A stretch of DNA of 42,868 nucleotides from Streptomyces sp. ISL-36 (GTDB lineage: Bacteria; Actinomycetota; Actinomycetes; Streptomycetales; Streptomycetaceae), in assembly GCF_018614205.1 (NCBI RefSeq), contig NZ_JAGGOS010000099.1, positions 1 to 42,868 of the forward strand. Direction: 5' to 3'. The stretch's first letter is position 1. Each line of letters starts with the position of its first letter. The position numbers and the translations under genes were made by a program. This document shows, one piece after another, positions 1 to 7,998 of the stretch. The notes beneath the pieces were generated by a model that saw only the letters and a list, made by a program, of their open reading frames with translations, was not told the origin of the DNA and ran no database searches.

Positions 1-240
1 GGAGACGGCCGGCACTCGGGCACCCTCGCCGTCCGGCGCAGGCACCGGGGAGCCAGCCGACGGCTGGGCGGCCTCGCCGCCCCGAGCGGACCAGGGGGAG
101 ACAGCCGGCACTCGGGCACCCTCGCCGTCCGGCGCAGGCGCCGGGGAGTCGGCCGGCGGCTGGGCGGCCTCGCCGTCCCGAGCGGACCGGGGGGAGACAG
201 CCGGCACTCGGGCGCCCTCGCCGTCCGGCGCAGGCACCGG
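1..240. repeat. 96-bp direct tandem repeat, about 2.5 copies
   Basis: Units begin at 1, 97 and 193, each opening with GGAGAC followed by A/G and GCCGGCACTCGGG. The period is exactly 96 bp. The first two units differ at about ten positions, and the third breaks off near 240. The period is a multiple of three, so the repeat is kept in frame in the minus-strand reading frame and encodes 32-residue protein repeats. More copies may lie before the window. Confidence 0.85.
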
Positions 241-639
241 GGCCGACTCCGGCCCCGACCCCGACCACAGCTCCCCCGCCCCCGACTCCGGGCCCGGCTC
301 CGGCTTCAGCCCCGTCTCCAGGGCCAGCTCCAGAGCCGTCTCCAGGGCGGCGGACACCGTCGCCGACGTCGGCCGTACGTCCTCGGCCGACGGCCAGGAG
401 ACGGCGACCGTGCCGGCGTCCGGTTCCGCCTGCGGCCCGGCGGCATCTCCCGGCCGGAGCGTCGTGGCCGGCTTGCCTCCCGGGGCGATCGCGGGCTCGG
501 CGGCGCGCCAGGCGTCGGGCCAGGCGGCGGTTTCCTTCGCGGCCGGCGGCGCCTCGGCCGTCAGCGCCGGGGTCTCCAGCAGCGCCTCGGAGTGGGAGTC
601 CCAAGGGCCGGGGCTCGTGGGGGCGGCGGGGCCGCGCAT
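1..639 (-). CDS. Pro/Ala/Glu-rich protein with 32-residue tandem repeats (truncated by window edge)
   Basis: The frame is open from an ATG at 639 to the window edge, 213 codons without a stop. An AAGGAGG ribosome binding site lies 6 nt before the ATG and overlaps the stop region of the glycosyltransferase gene, so the two are probably co-transcribed. The visible part is low-complexity, rich in Pro, Ala, Glu and Gly, with no recognisable domain. Its last third consists of tandem copies of a 32-residue unit (96 bp) containing APDGEGARVPAVSP. Codons have the strong G/C third-position bias of real genes here. It may be the disordered N-terminal part of a larger protein whose domain lies beyond the window. 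I do not recognise the family. Confidence 0.6.
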   Translation of the reverse strand, partial: MRGPAAPTSPGPWDSHSEALLETPALTAEAPPAAKETAAWPDAWRAAEPAIAPGGKPATTLRPGDAAGPQAEPDAGTVAVSWPSAEDVRPTSATVSAALETALELALETGLKPEPGPESGAGELWSGSGPESAPVPAPDGEGARVPAVSPRSARDGEAAQPPADSPAPAPDGEGARVPAVSPWSARGGEAAQPSAGSPVPAPDGEGARVPAVS

Positions 640-652
640 GGGGGTGCCTCCT

Positions 653-2296
653 TCAGGCATCGGCGTCTCCCGATCCGGCGGCGGCGCCCGCTGCGGCGCT
701 CACCGGCTGGTCCGCCCAGATGCCGGGGACGTACGCCTCAGCCGGGTGGGCGAAGGGCACGCCCTCGGCGGCACGCCGCCGCACCGGCGTGTGGGAGAGG
801 AGTTCCAGGTAGATGCCGCGAAATGCCGCGAGGTTCTGTTCGACGGTGAAGAGTTCGAGCGCGCGGGCGCGCGCGGCGGCGCCCAGCCGGTAGCGGCGCT
901 CGGGGTCGCGCAACAGCGCCAGGCACGCGTCGGCGAGCGCCCGCGGATTGCGCGGGGGGACGACGAGCCCGGTGCCGCCGATGACCTCCACGACCGCGCC
1001 CACGTCCGTCGAGACGGTCGCCCGGGCGCAGAACATCGCCTCGACCAGGCTGATCGGGAAGCCCTCGACGACGCTCGACAGGACCACGACCGCACCGGCC
1101 GCGTACGCCTCCGCGAGCGTCGGCGCCTCCGGTCCGCCGATCTCCTCGAAGGCGACCGGGTTCTCCCCGACCTCGTGCGCGCCCGAAGCCTCGTCGGGGA
1201 ACAGCTGGGCCGCGAGCGCCCTGCAGTGGGCGAGATACGCCTCCGCGCCGGACTCGCGCACCGGCGCGGCGATGATCCGCAGCCGGACGTCGGGCTGGGC
1301 CTTGCGCACCTCCGCGAAGGCGTGGAGCAGTGCGATGAGGTCCTTGGCCGGTTCGACCCTGCCGACCCAGACGAGGGTGGCCGGGTCGCCGCTCTCCTCG
1401 TCCTCGCCGACCTCGGTGAACCGCTCGGACTCCATACCGGGGTAGACCGTGCGCAGCTTGCCCCGGTCGGCACCGCACCTCTCCTGCCAGCGGCGGGCGT
1501 GGGTGTTGCCGGGGGTCAGGAGCGCGGCCTGCCGGTAGACCTCGCCGGCGAGCCGGCCGTGGAAGGCGGCCAGCAGGGCGCGTACCGGGTCGGAGTCGGG
1601 CGCCTCGGTGGCGGCGAGGTAGTGCGCGCGCAGGTGGACGCCGTACTCGGTGACCAGCAGCGGGGTTCCGAAGAAGCGTTTGGCCAACAGGCCGGACAGC
1701 GCCGCCGATCCACCGGACGCGGCGTGGCAGAGGTCGACGGCGCCGAGCCCGTCCTCGTCGTACCAGTCGAGGGAGAGCGGGCGCAGGGCGCGCTCCAGCC
1801 GGTCGACGACGGCGAGGTGGTCGGGAACGGTGGCGGCGGCCGCGCCCCGGCGTGCGCCCGGGGCGCGGCAGGCGGACTCCAGGGTGCGGACGGCGACTTC
1901 GGAGCGGAGGGCGGCGTAGAGTCCGCCGCGCTCCCGGGCGAGTTCGGCGAGTCCGTGGAGTCCTTCGGCGAAGAGGTCCGCCGCCTCCTCGTCATCGCCT
2001 TCCGCGCACATGCCCGTCGACAGGGCGCGGAAGTGGCCGGCGAAGTGCCGCCGTTCGCGCCTTCCGTAGGTATGGCCGTCGTCCTCGGGAGCCCAGAGCG
2101 GGGCGGTGCGGACGCGTCGGACGTGCGGGGGCAGCTCGACCCAGCCGCCGTCCTCCTGGCGGGCGCTGCGGCTGAGGGCGTACAGGTCGAACTCGTGCGC
2201 CGTGAGCCCGCGCACGAGCCGGTCGCACCAGAGCCTGGACTCACCCGTCGCGTACGGGTAGCCACCCTCCGTAAGCAGTCCGATCCGCATGGGCAC
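653..2296 (-). CDS. GT4-family glycosyltransferase (DUF3492/PelF-like)
   Basis: A cytoplasmic GT-B fold glycosyltransferase of 547 residues. The N-terminus GLLTEGGYPY is typical of the DUF3492/PelF subgroup of GT4. The C-terminal Rossmann half shows LVWVGRVEPAKD and the donor-binding E-x7-E in VVEGFPISLVEAM, followed by GLVVPPRNP. PelF enzymes use UDP-glucose to build an extracellular polysaccharide, but no other Pel gene is visible, so the substrate is unknown. The GTG at 2296 has GGAG nine bases upstream; an in-frame ATG at 2290 is an alternative. The stop is followed at once by the ribosome binding site of the downstream repeat-containing gene, suggesting an operon for an envelope glycan. 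Confidence 0.85.
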   Translation of the reverse strand: MPMRIGLLTEGGYPYATGESRLWCDRLVRGLTAHEFDLYALSRSARQEDGGWVELPPHVRRVRTAPLWAPEDDGHTYGRRERRHFAGHFRALSTGMCAEGDDEEAADLFAEGLHGLAELARERGGLYAALRSEVAVRTLESACRAPGARRGAAAATVPDHLAVVDRLERALRPLSLDWYDEDGLGAVDLCHAASGGSAALSGLLAKRFFGTPLLVTEYGVHLRAHYLAATEAPDSDPVRALLAAFHGRLAGEVYRQAALLTPGNTHARRWQERCGADRGKLRTVYPGMESERFTEVGEDEESGDPATLVWVGRVEPAKDLIALLHAFAEVRKAQPDVRLRIIAAPVRESGAEAYLAHCRALAAQLFPDEASGAHEVGENPVAFEEIGGPEAPTLAEAYAAGAVVVLSSVVEGFPISLVEAMFCARATVSTDVGAVVEVIGGTGLVVPPRNPRALADACLALLRDPERRYRLGAAARARALELFTVEQNLAAFRGIYLELLSHTPVRRRAAEGVPFAHPAEAYVPGIWADQPVSAAAGAAAGSGDADA

Positions 2297-2370
2297 ACCC
2301 CCGGTCTCCGTCGGTGGACGGTCGCCGTGGACCGGCGACTCTCAGCGGGAAGAACGTAAGCGGATATGAG

Positions 2371-2404
2371 GGTGGCGCGATGGACGGTTGTCCGTCGCGC
2401 CACC
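2371..2404 (-). terminator. Hairpin between the DUF3152 gene and the glycosyltransferase
   Basis: GGTGGCGCGA (2371-2380) pairs perfectly with TCGCGCCACC (2395-2404), and further pairing is possible towards the loop. It lies between two minus-strand genes, so it could end transcription of the upstream DUF3152 gene. There is no clear T-tract, as is usual in Streptomyces. Confidence 0.45.
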
Positions 2405-2553
2405 GGAAGGGGTGAATGCACGTAACTTTCCCGCCCCGGTCGCGTTCCGTCGCGGTACGGGGCTGTCCGCTCACGGAGCGTCAGGCCGAGGCCATCCCCT
2501 GGCGGCCGGCCCGGGCGCCCGCGCGCGTGGCGACGGCGGCGCCGAAGCGGCCG

Positions 2554-3786
2554 TCAACGACCCGGGTGCACCCATGGGTTGGGGCGGCAGGCGATGCCGT
2601 CCACGTCGAGCGACTTGGTCTGCTGCTGCATGACGGGCGCGAGGGCGCCGGGCGTACGGCAGCTCACATGGCTGTGTCCGAGCCGGTGCCCGACCTCGTG
2701 GTTGATGAGCATCTGGCGATAGGCGTGCATGGCCTTGTCGCCGAAGGTCTCCGAGCCCTGCGCCCAGCGGAAGGCGTTGATCATCACCCGGGAGGTGGCG
2801 GCGGAGTCGCAGGAGACGTTGTCGACGGTGGTGTCCAGGCCCGACTTGGCGCACCAGACGCCGGTGGTGCCGGGACTGGCGAGGGTGATCACGAACTCCG
2901 GCTCGCCGCTGGAGATCCGCTCGAAGGTCATCTCGCCCTGGCCGGCCCAGCTCCGCTCGTCGTTCAGGGTCTCCTGCACGGCTCGCGCGAAGAGCCGCGC
3001 GTCGAGGCCGAGGCCCTTCTCCACGTCGACCCGGTAGCGGATCTTGCGCCCCTTGCCGGGCGCCCTGTCGAAGCCGGGCACGGCCTCGAACTCGCCCGAC
3101 CCCTTCAGCTCGGGGTCGATGGGGAACTGGCGGGTCATCAACTGCTCGTAGCTGAGCGGCGCGGCGGGCGCGACCTGCACGGGAGGCGCGGCCGGGGCCG
3201 GCCGGGCGTCGGAGCGGGAGGCGGTGCCGTCGCCCACGGCCCGGTCGGCGGAGCCTTCGGCCGAGCGGGCGAGGGGGGCGCCGGAGTCCCGGTCGGCGAC
3301 CTGGCCCGCCACGACGACGGCGAGGACGGTGGTGATGGCGGCGGCCGCGATGCCGGTGAGGGTGCGGCCCTTGCCTGCGGGCCTGGCCGGCGGCCGCTCG
3401 GGAAGGTCCTCGGGAGGATCCTCGGGGACGCTCTCCCGTCGCGGGGCGGGGATGAACGAGGCGGCGGCGTGCCCGGCCGAACGGTGTGCGCCCTGCCGGT
3501 CGCCGTACCGCTCGGGCCGCGGGACGTCCTCGGCGTGCTCCGGATGCCCGCTCCGTACGGAGGTGTCGGGAGGCGAGGCGTACACCGGCGTGCCGTGCAT
3601 CGGCGTGTCCCAGACCGGACGTCCGGCACCCCGCCCGTACGCGCTCGCGTCCCTCGGCGGATGGGCGTCCTCGCCCGGCGCCCGCCTGCGGCGCCCCGTC
3701 CCGGGCCCGACACCGCCCTCCCGCTGCCCCGTATCGACGGGGGCGGCGGGCGCGGGCGCCGAGCCCTTCCGACTATGTCGTCCCAC
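2554..3786 (-). CDS. DUF3152 membrane-anchored metalloprotease-like protein
   Basis: A protein of 410 residues: a proline- and arginine-rich cytoplasmic N-terminus, one membrane segment near residues 145-165 (GIAAAAITTVLAVVVAG), a linker, and a C-terminal extracytoplasmic DUF3152 domain. Near the C-terminus HEVGHRLGHSH fits the metzincin zinc motif HExxHxxGxxH exactly, so zinc-dependent peptidase activity is likely, although I know of no proven substrate for the family. Mycobacterial Rv3207c is the counterpart as I recall. The start is GTG, 8 bp after the stop of the upstream hydrolase gene, so the two probably share a transcript. Confidence 0.85.
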   Translation of the reverse strand: MGRHSRKGSAPAPAAPVDTGQREGGVGPGTGRRRRAPGEDAHPPRDASAYGRGAGRPVWDTPMHGTPVYASPPDTSVRSGHPEHAEDVPRPERYGDRQGAHRSAGHAAASFIPAPRRESVPEDPPEDLPERPPARPAGKGRTLTGIAAAAITTVLAVVVAGQVADRDSGAPLARSAEGSADRAVGDGTASRSDARPAPAAPPVQVAPAAPLSYEQLMTRQFPIDPELKGSGEFEAVPGFDRAPGKGRKIRYRVDVEKGLGLDARLFARAVQETLNDERSWAGQGEMTFERISSGEPEFVITLASPGTTGVWCAKSGLDTTVDNVSCDSAATSRVMINAFRWAQGSETFGDKAMHAYRQMLINHEVGHRLGHSHVSCRTPGALAPVMQQQTKSLDVDGIACRPNPWVHPGR

Positions 3787-3794
3787 GCCCCGGA

Positions 3795-4865
3795 TCAGCT
3801 CCCGCCACTGTCGCCGCTGTTGTCGCCGTTTTTGCTGCCGCTGTTACTGGTGTCGCTGTTGCTGTTGCTGTTGTCGGTGTTGCCGTCGCCGCCGCTCCCG
3901 CCGTCGGCGCCGCTGTCCTCGATCAGTTCCCGGACGGCCTGCGCGACCGTCTCGGGGTACTCCATCATCGCCACATGTCCGGCGTCCGGGAGCGTAAGGA
4001 GCCGCGCGCCGTGGAACGCGGCGGCCGCCTTGCGCGCCATCCGGAAGGAAACGAGCTGGTCACGGCCGCCGTAGACGAGCAGCGTCGGCGCGAGCACTCG
4101 TTCCGCCTGCCGCCACAACCCATGTTGACCGCCCAGCGTGTAGGCGTCGACGATGCCGCGCGAGGAGCGGGCCATGGCGTCCCAGAAGTACGGGAGCTCC
4201 AGGCGCCGCTCCATCTCCTCCACGGCGTGCCGGAAGCCCTCGTCCGTGACCCGGCCGGGATCTCCGTAACAGAGGGCCATGACCCCACGGACACGCTGCT
4301 CAGGGGTCCAGTCCTTGGTGATTCGCGCGAAGAGCGACGAGACACCCGGCAGGGCCATCAGCGCGGTCGGCCAGGCGTTGCGCTGGGCGCGCAGCTCGGG
4401 CAGGGCCGGGGAGATCAGGGTCAGGGTGCGGACCAGGTCGGGGCGGACGGCGGCGACGCGGGTGGAGATGGCGCCGCCGAGCGAGTTGCCGATCAGATGG
4501 ACCGGTCCGCGTCCCTCCGCGTCGAGCAGCCGGATGACGGCGCGGGCGTGGCCGGTGACCGAGTAGTTGCCGTCGTCGGGCGGCGGGGAGTCGCCGAAGC
4601 CGGGCAGGTCGACGGCCTCGCCGTCGACGAGGTCCCCGAGCAGCGGCATCAACGCCGACCAGTTCTGGGACGAGCCGGCGAGCCCGTGGACGTAGAGCGC
4701 GGGCGCCAGGCCCGGCCGGTCGCCCGGGCGGGCGCGCACGGTGAGCGTGAGGCCGGGGAGCGCGACGGAGCGCAACTCCTCGCCGTCGGCGACCCGTACG
4801 GCGCGGGTCCGCGACGAGGGCGGTGCGGCGGCGGTCCGGGTTTCCGGCGGCTCGGTCGACGACAT
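3795..4865 (-). CDS. Alpha/beta hydrolase with Asn/Ser/Asp/Gly-rich C-terminal tail
   Basis: An alpha/beta hydrolase fold protein of 356 residues. The oxyanion region is YVHGLAGSSQNW, the nucleophile elbow GNSLGG, the acid YGGRDQ and the histidine DAGHVAMMEYPE, so the Ser-Asp-His triad is complete. The substrate cannot be read from the sequence. The last 40 or so residues are a low-complexity tail of Gly, Asp, Asn and Ser, unusual for this fold and for a GC-rich genome because it needs many AAC codons. No Shine-Dalgarno is visible; a TAATAT -10 box ends 7 nt before the ATG, indicating a leaderless transcript. It is followed 8 bp later by the DUF3152 gene. Confidence 0.85.
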   Translation of the reverse strand: MSSTEPPETRTAAAPPSSRTRAVRVADGEELRSVALPGLTLTVRARPGDRPGLAPALYVHGLAGSSQNWSALMPLLGDLVDGEAVDLPGFGDSPPPDDGNYSVTGHARAVIRLLDAEGRGPVHLIGNSLGGAISTRVAAVRPDLVRTLTLISPALPELRAQRNAWPTALMALPGVSSLFARITKDWTPEQRVRGVMALCYGDPGRVTDEGFRHAVEEMERRLELPYFWDAMARSSRGIVDAYTLGGQHGLWRQAERVLAPTLLVYGGRDQLVSFRMARKAAAAFHGARLLTLPDAGHVAMMEYPETVAQAVRELIEDSGADGGSGGDGNTDNSNSNSDTSNSGSKNGDNSGDSGGS

Positions 4866-4872
4866 GGCCGCA

Positions 4873-4878
4873 ATATTA
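4873..4878 (-). promoter_or_regulatory. Leaderless -10 box (TAATAT) of the alpha/beta hydrolase gene
   Basis: On the minus strand TAATAT is separated from the ATG at 4865 by 7 nt, which puts the expected transcription start at or next to the start codon. No convincing -35 hexamer is seen. Confidence 0.5.
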
Positions 4879-4968
4879 CGAGACGATCACGCGGGGGTGC
4901 GTGTGTGGGGCGTCACAGGTTCGGGTGCGCCGCGCGGAGTGTGCTCCTACGCTCGAAGGGAGGGTCAT

Positions 4969-5003
4969 CGGAGAGGAACCGCATGCCGGAGAGGAACCGC
5001 ATG
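4969..5003 (+). repeat. Direct duplication of ribosome binding site plus start codon
   Basis: The 17-mer CGGAGAGGAACCGCATG occurs at 4969-4985 and again at 4987-5003, period 18 bp. Each copy holds a GGAGAGG Shine-Dalgarno six bases before an ATG. Both ATGs are in the same frame of the downstream small gene. Confidence 0.9.
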
Positions 5004-5216
5004 ACTGTCGATCCGAACGAGCCGGACACATTCGCCGAGGAAGAGGCCGTAGTGCTCGACGAGGAAATCCCCGAGGCCGACGCGGCCGAGCAGCACACCG
5101 AAGTGCAGCAGCGCGAGGACGAGCCGCACACCCATCTGGAACAGGAGTCGGCGAACGAGGCCGACGCCTCCGAACAGGCACGCGTGGTTGCCCTGGACGA
5201 AGACGACTACCGCTGA
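5001..5216 (+). CDS. Small acidic hypothetical protein
   Basis: A 71-residue, strongly acidic protein rich in Glu, Asp, Ala and Gln, ending ALDEDDYR. There is no membrane segment, signal peptide or cysteine. It is likely cytoplasmic and largely disordered. Two equally good starts exist because the ribosome binding site and ATG are duplicated: the ATG at 4983 would add six residues (MPERNR). I chose the second ATG because MTVDPNEP looks like the more usual N-terminus. It lies between the divergent hydrolase gene and the TetR gene. I do not recognise a family, and it lacks the GGQ/GGE end of Pup. Confidence 0.65.
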   Translation: MTVDPNEPDTFAEEEAVVLDEEIPEADAAEQHTEVQQREDEPHTHLEQESANEADASEQARVVALDEDDYR

Positions 5217-5225
5217 TTTGTTCTG

Positions 5226-5237
5226 TTTAACGTTGAA
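5226..5237. promoter_or_regulatory. Near-palindrome ahead of the TetR gene, possible operator
   Basis: TTTAACGTTGAA is a nearly perfect 12-bp palindrome in an AT-richer patch between the acidic small gene and the TetR gene. TetR proteins often bind palindromes in their own promoter, so this is a candidate autoregulatory site, from position and symmetry only. Confidence 0.25.
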
Positions 5238-5362
5238 TCGCCGACCGCCCCGGGCGTCCGGTCCGTGAAATTCTGCGTCCGCACGGCGCACAGCCGGGTT
5301 ACCCAAAAGTACGATGGCGGCGCGGCGCCACAGCGCGCATGGATCGATTTTTGGGAGGCGGC

Positions 5363-6022
5363 GTGACAGCCATCGAGCAGACAGAGGCAGCACGCCCTCG
5401 GGGCACGCGCCTGCCGCGCCGAGCCCGACGGAACCAGCTGCTGGGTGCGGCCCAGGAGGTGTTCGTCGCCCAGGGGTACCACTCCGCCGCGATGGACGAC
5501 ATCGCCGAGCGTGCGGGTGTCAGCAAGCCGGTGCTCTACCAGCACTTCCCGGGCAAGCTGGAGCTCTACCTCGCCCTTCTGGACCAGCACTGCGAGGCGC
5601 TGCTCCAGGCCGTGCGTACCGCGCTGGCCTCGACCACGGACAACAAGCTCCGGGTCGAGGCGACGATGGACGCGTACTTCGCGTACGTGGAGGACGAGGG
5701 CGGCGCGTTCCGTCTCGTCTTCGAGTCCGACCTGACGAACGAGCCGGCCGTGCGCGAGCGCGTGGACCGGGTCAGCCTGCAGTGCGCCGAGGCGATCTCC
5801 GACGTGATCGCCGAGGACACCGGTCTGTCCAAGGACGAGTCGATGCTGCTCGCCGTGGGCCTGGGCGGTGTCTCGCAGGTCGTGGCGCGCTACTGGCTCT
5901 CCAGCGAGTCCGCCATCCCGCGCGACAAGGCGGTGGCACTGCTGACCTCGCTGGCGTGGCGCGGTATCGCGGGCTTCCCGCTGCATCCCACGGACGGACA
6001 GCTGAGCGCCGAGGGCCACTGA
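5363..6022 (+). CDS. TetR/AcrR-family transcriptional regulator
   Basis: A 219-residue DNA-binding repressor. The N-terminal helix-turn-helix covers roughly residues 20-65: YHSAAMDDIAERAGVSKP, then LYQHFPGKLELY, the classic TetR recognition helix and capping motif. The C-terminal half is the ligand/dimerisation domain. The GTG at 5363 has GGGAGG four bases upstream; an in-frame ATG at 5339 lacks such a site. In M. tuberculosis the same slot next to DUF3152 and DUF3107 genes holds Rv3208, also TetR, so it is probably a conserved actinobacterial regulator. Target genes are not evident. Confidence 0.9.
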   Translation: MTAIEQTEAARPRGTRLPRRARRNQLLGAAQEVFVAQGYHSAAMDDIAERAGVSKPVLYQHFPGKLELYLALLDQHCEALLQAVRTALASTTDNKLRVEATMDAYFAYVEDEGGAFRLVFESDLTNEPAVRERVDRVSLQCAEAISDVIAEDTGLSKDESMLLAVGLGGVSQVVARYWLSSESAIPRDKAVALLTSLAWRGIAGFPLHPTDGQLSAEGH

Positions 6023-6157
6023 CCCTCAGCGGCCTCCCGCCTTCTGTTCGCTCCTGGCGTTTTGCCGCTGCGCCGTGCGTGTCCCCTCACCGGGCTAATG
6101 TGTGCAGCGTACGGCGCGGGGGACCGCGCAACGCTGACCGTTCGGAGGGACATAGCC

Positions 6158-6385
6158 GTGGAGGTCAAGATCGGCGTGCAGCACGCGCCCCGGGAGATCG
6201 TTCTGGAGAGCGGGCAGTCCGCCGAGGAGGTCGAGCGCGCGGTGGCCGACGCGCTGGCCGGCAAGGCGCAGCTGCTCAGCCTCACGGACGAGAAGGGCCG
6301 CAGGGTCTTGATCCCGGCGGAGAGGATCGCGTACGTGGAGATCGGCGAGCCGGCGGTCCGCCGGGTCGGTTTCGGCGCGCTCTGA
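6158..6385 (+). CDS. DUF3107 family protein
   Basis: A 75-residue cytoplasmic protein opening with MEVKIGVQHAPREIV, which matches the actinobacterial DUF3107 family (mycobacterial TB9.4, Rv3208A). No catalytic motif is known. The GTG start follows GGAGG by 8 nt; the longer frame upstream lacks a ribosome binding site. A TAATGT at 6096-6101 could serve a separate promoter, but read-through from the TetR gene 135 bp upstream is also possible. A strong hairpin terminator follows. Confidence 0.85.
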   Translation: MEVKIGVQHAPREIVLESGQSAEEVERAVADALAGKAQLLSLTDEKGRRVLIPAERIAYVEIGEPAVRRVGFGAL

Positions 6386-6407
6386 GACGTACGTACGTCC
6401 ATCCGGG

Positions 6408-6442
6408 GGAAGGCCCGACGGATCGAATCCGCCGGGCCTTCC
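6408..6442 (+). terminator. Hairpin terminator after DUF3107 gene
   Basis: GGAAGGCCCGACGG (6408-6421) pairs with CCGCCGGGCCTTCC (6429-6442) with one mismatch and a 7-nt loop. It lies 22 bp after the stop codon. Confidence 0.75.
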
Positions 6443-6561
6443 GCCTTTCCCGGTGCCGTCGGCCCAGGTGAGGACGGCTGGGGAGGATTGCGTTCCGGGC
6501 GGTCCGGGTAGGACGGCCTACGACCGAATTGCCCGCCCCGCACCGCACGCGAGGTGATCCC

Positions 6562-6831
6562 GTGTTCCTGGAAGCCTTCGGCTCCGCCCTGCTCGGACTG
6601 GCCCTGGCCTGGGCGGCCCTGCACCGGCTGCCCGACCGCCTTCCCGCACGTGGGGTGGTCCTCACGGCGGGCTCGCTCGGCGCCGTCTTCGGCGCCCTGG
6701 TGACCCACGGGGCCCTGGGCCCCGGCCATGTCCTGGCGACGCTGATCGGCGCTCTCACGATCGCGGCGGTCCTGCTTTCGCTGCTGCTCCGCCCGGCCTC
6801 CCGCCGTCTGCGGCGATCACCGGCGGTGTGA
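6562..6831 (+). CDS. Small hydrophobic membrane protein
   Basis: An 89-residue protein that is almost all membrane: hydrophobic segments around residues 5-20, 32-52 and 56-76, ending in an arginine-rich tail. The GTG start has GAGG seven bases upstream. The same position in the mycobacterial cluster holds a small hypothetical gene (Rv3209), but I cannot show homology. It converges on the ferritin-like gene, whose stop is 38 bp further on. Function unknown. Confidence 0.65.
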   Translation: MFLEAFGSALLGLALAWAALHRLPDRLPARGVVLTAGSLGAVFGALVTHGALGPGHVLATLIGALTIAAVLLSLLLRPASRRLRRSPAV

Positions 6832-6869
6832 CCCGCCGCCGACCGGTCCCCCGGGCGCGCCCGGGGCGG

Positions 6870-7604
6870 CTACGCCGCCAGGCCGAGCGCCGCCATGCGC
6901 TTGGTGTGGGCCTCGGTGATCCGGGAGAACATCCGGCCGACCTCGGCGAGGTCGAAGCCGTCCGCCACGCCGCCGACCAGCATGGTCGACAGGGCGTCGC
7001 GCTCGGCGACCACCCGCTGGGCCTGGGAGAGAGCCTCGCCCATCAGTCGGCGGGCCCACAGCGCGAGCCGCCCGCCGACCCGCGGGTCGGCCTCGATCGC
7101 GGCGCGGACCTTCTCCACGGCGAAGTTGCCGTGGCCCGTGTCGTCGAGCACGGAGAGCACGAGCGCACGCGTGTCGGAGTCGAGACGGGCCGCGACCTCG
7201 CGGTAGAAGTCGCTGGCGATCGAGTCGCCGACATAGGCCTTGACCAGGCCCTCCAGCCAGTCCGACGGGGCGGTCTGGCGGTGGAAGTCGTCCAGCGCCT
7301 TCGCGAACGGCTCCATGGCGGCCGTCGGCTCGGCGTCCACGGCGGCCAGCCGGTCGCGCAGCTGCTCGAAGTGGTGGAACTCGGCGGAGGCCATCTTCGC
7401 CAGCTCCGCCTTGTCCGCGAGCGTCGGCGCGAGCTTGGCGTCCTCGGCGAGCCGCTCGAAGGCCGCCAGCTCGCCGTAGGCCAGCGCGCCGAGCAGGTCG
7501 ACGACCGCGGCGCGGTACTGGGGCTCGGCGGATGCCGTGGCCCAGTCCTGGGCGGCGATCCCGGTGGGCTCTTCGGCTGCTGTGGCGTTGTCAGGCGTCT
7601 CCAT
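6870..7604 (-). CDS. Ferritin-like fold protein (MiaE-like hydroxylase superfamily)
   Basis: A 244-residue all-helical protein. Glu/His pairs spaced through the helices, such as ELAAFERLAEDAK, MASAEFHHFEQL and LDDTGHGNFAVEKV, fit the ferritin-like di-iron superfamily to which the tRNA hydroxylase MiaE belongs. The substrate is unknown. The ATG at 7604 is preceded by TATTGT seven bases upstream and no good Shine-Dalgarno, suggesting leaderless translation. It is divergent from the RNA helicase gene, the same arrangement as Rv3210c and RhlE in M. tuberculosis, so a link to RNA modification is a reasonable inference. Confidence 0.75.
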   Translation of the reverse strand: METPDNATAAEEPTGIAAQDWATASAEPQYRAAVVDLLGALAYGELAAFERLAEDAKLAPTLADKAELAKMASAEFHHFEQLRDRLAAVDAEPTAAMEPFAKALDDFHRQTAPSDWLEGLVKAYVGDSIASDFYREVAARLDSDTRALVLSVLDDTGHGNFAVEKVRAAIEADPRVGGRLALWARRLMGEALSQAQRVVAERDALSTMLVGGVADGFDLAEVGRMFSRITEAHTKRMAALGLAA

Positions 7605-7998
7605 GAAGCGCACAATAGCCCGCTCTCCGACCCAAGGAAGGCCCTGGTCAGTCACTGTGACCGCGCCCTCATCACGAATTCTCCCGACACACATGCGCGA
7701 ATCCGGGGTACAGTGGTAAAGCGCCTGCTGAGTATGCGGACATGCTTTCGCACGTTCGGACGTACCCGGTGGGCCATCTCATGAATGAGGATGCCCGGTC
7801 GGTGGCCCGACTGGCTCCGACCCGACAGCCCTCCCCGCGTACCCGCAGGAGGGACCCTCAGCGGCACGACGCTCGAGCGACGGCAGTGGTCCCGCGCCAC
7901 CCGGCTGTGATCCATTCGTCGATCCGGCCGGAAGTGATTCGGCACGGTACGACCCCCAGCGTTCGCCTCGCGCCGCGTCTCACAGAAGAGGCAGCACC
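7605..7998 (+). other. 394-bp divergent region with long leader of the RNA helicase gene
   Basis: No conventional gene. The minus promoter for the ferritin-like gene (TATTGT) is at 7612-7617. On the plus strand an open frame of 86 codons runs from the ATG at 7742 to a TGA at 8000-8002 that overlaps the presumed CTG start of the helicase. Its third codon positions are less G/C-biased than in neighbouring genes, so coding is doubtful. A leader of this length ahead of a DEAD-box gene could carry control by RNA structure. Confidence 0.5.
7612..7617 (-). promoter_or_regulatory. Leaderless -10 box (TATTGT) of the ferritin-like gene
   Basis: On the minus strand TATTGT ends 7 nt before the ATG at 7604, and no Shine-Dalgarno is present at a useful distance. 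Confidence 0.5.

Noticed and set aside
1..240. Possible CRISPR array
   Set aside because: The repeats are contiguous 96-bp units without spacers and are kept in a protein frame.
410..2359. Long plus-strand open frame of 649 codons
   Set aside because: It lies antisense to the glycosyltransferase, whose motifs are clear. Long antisense frames are expected where third positions are nearly all G/C.
4983..5216. Pup-like ubiquitin protein
   Set aside because: Acidic and small, but it lacks the C-terminal GGQ or GGE and the proteasome genes are not nearby.
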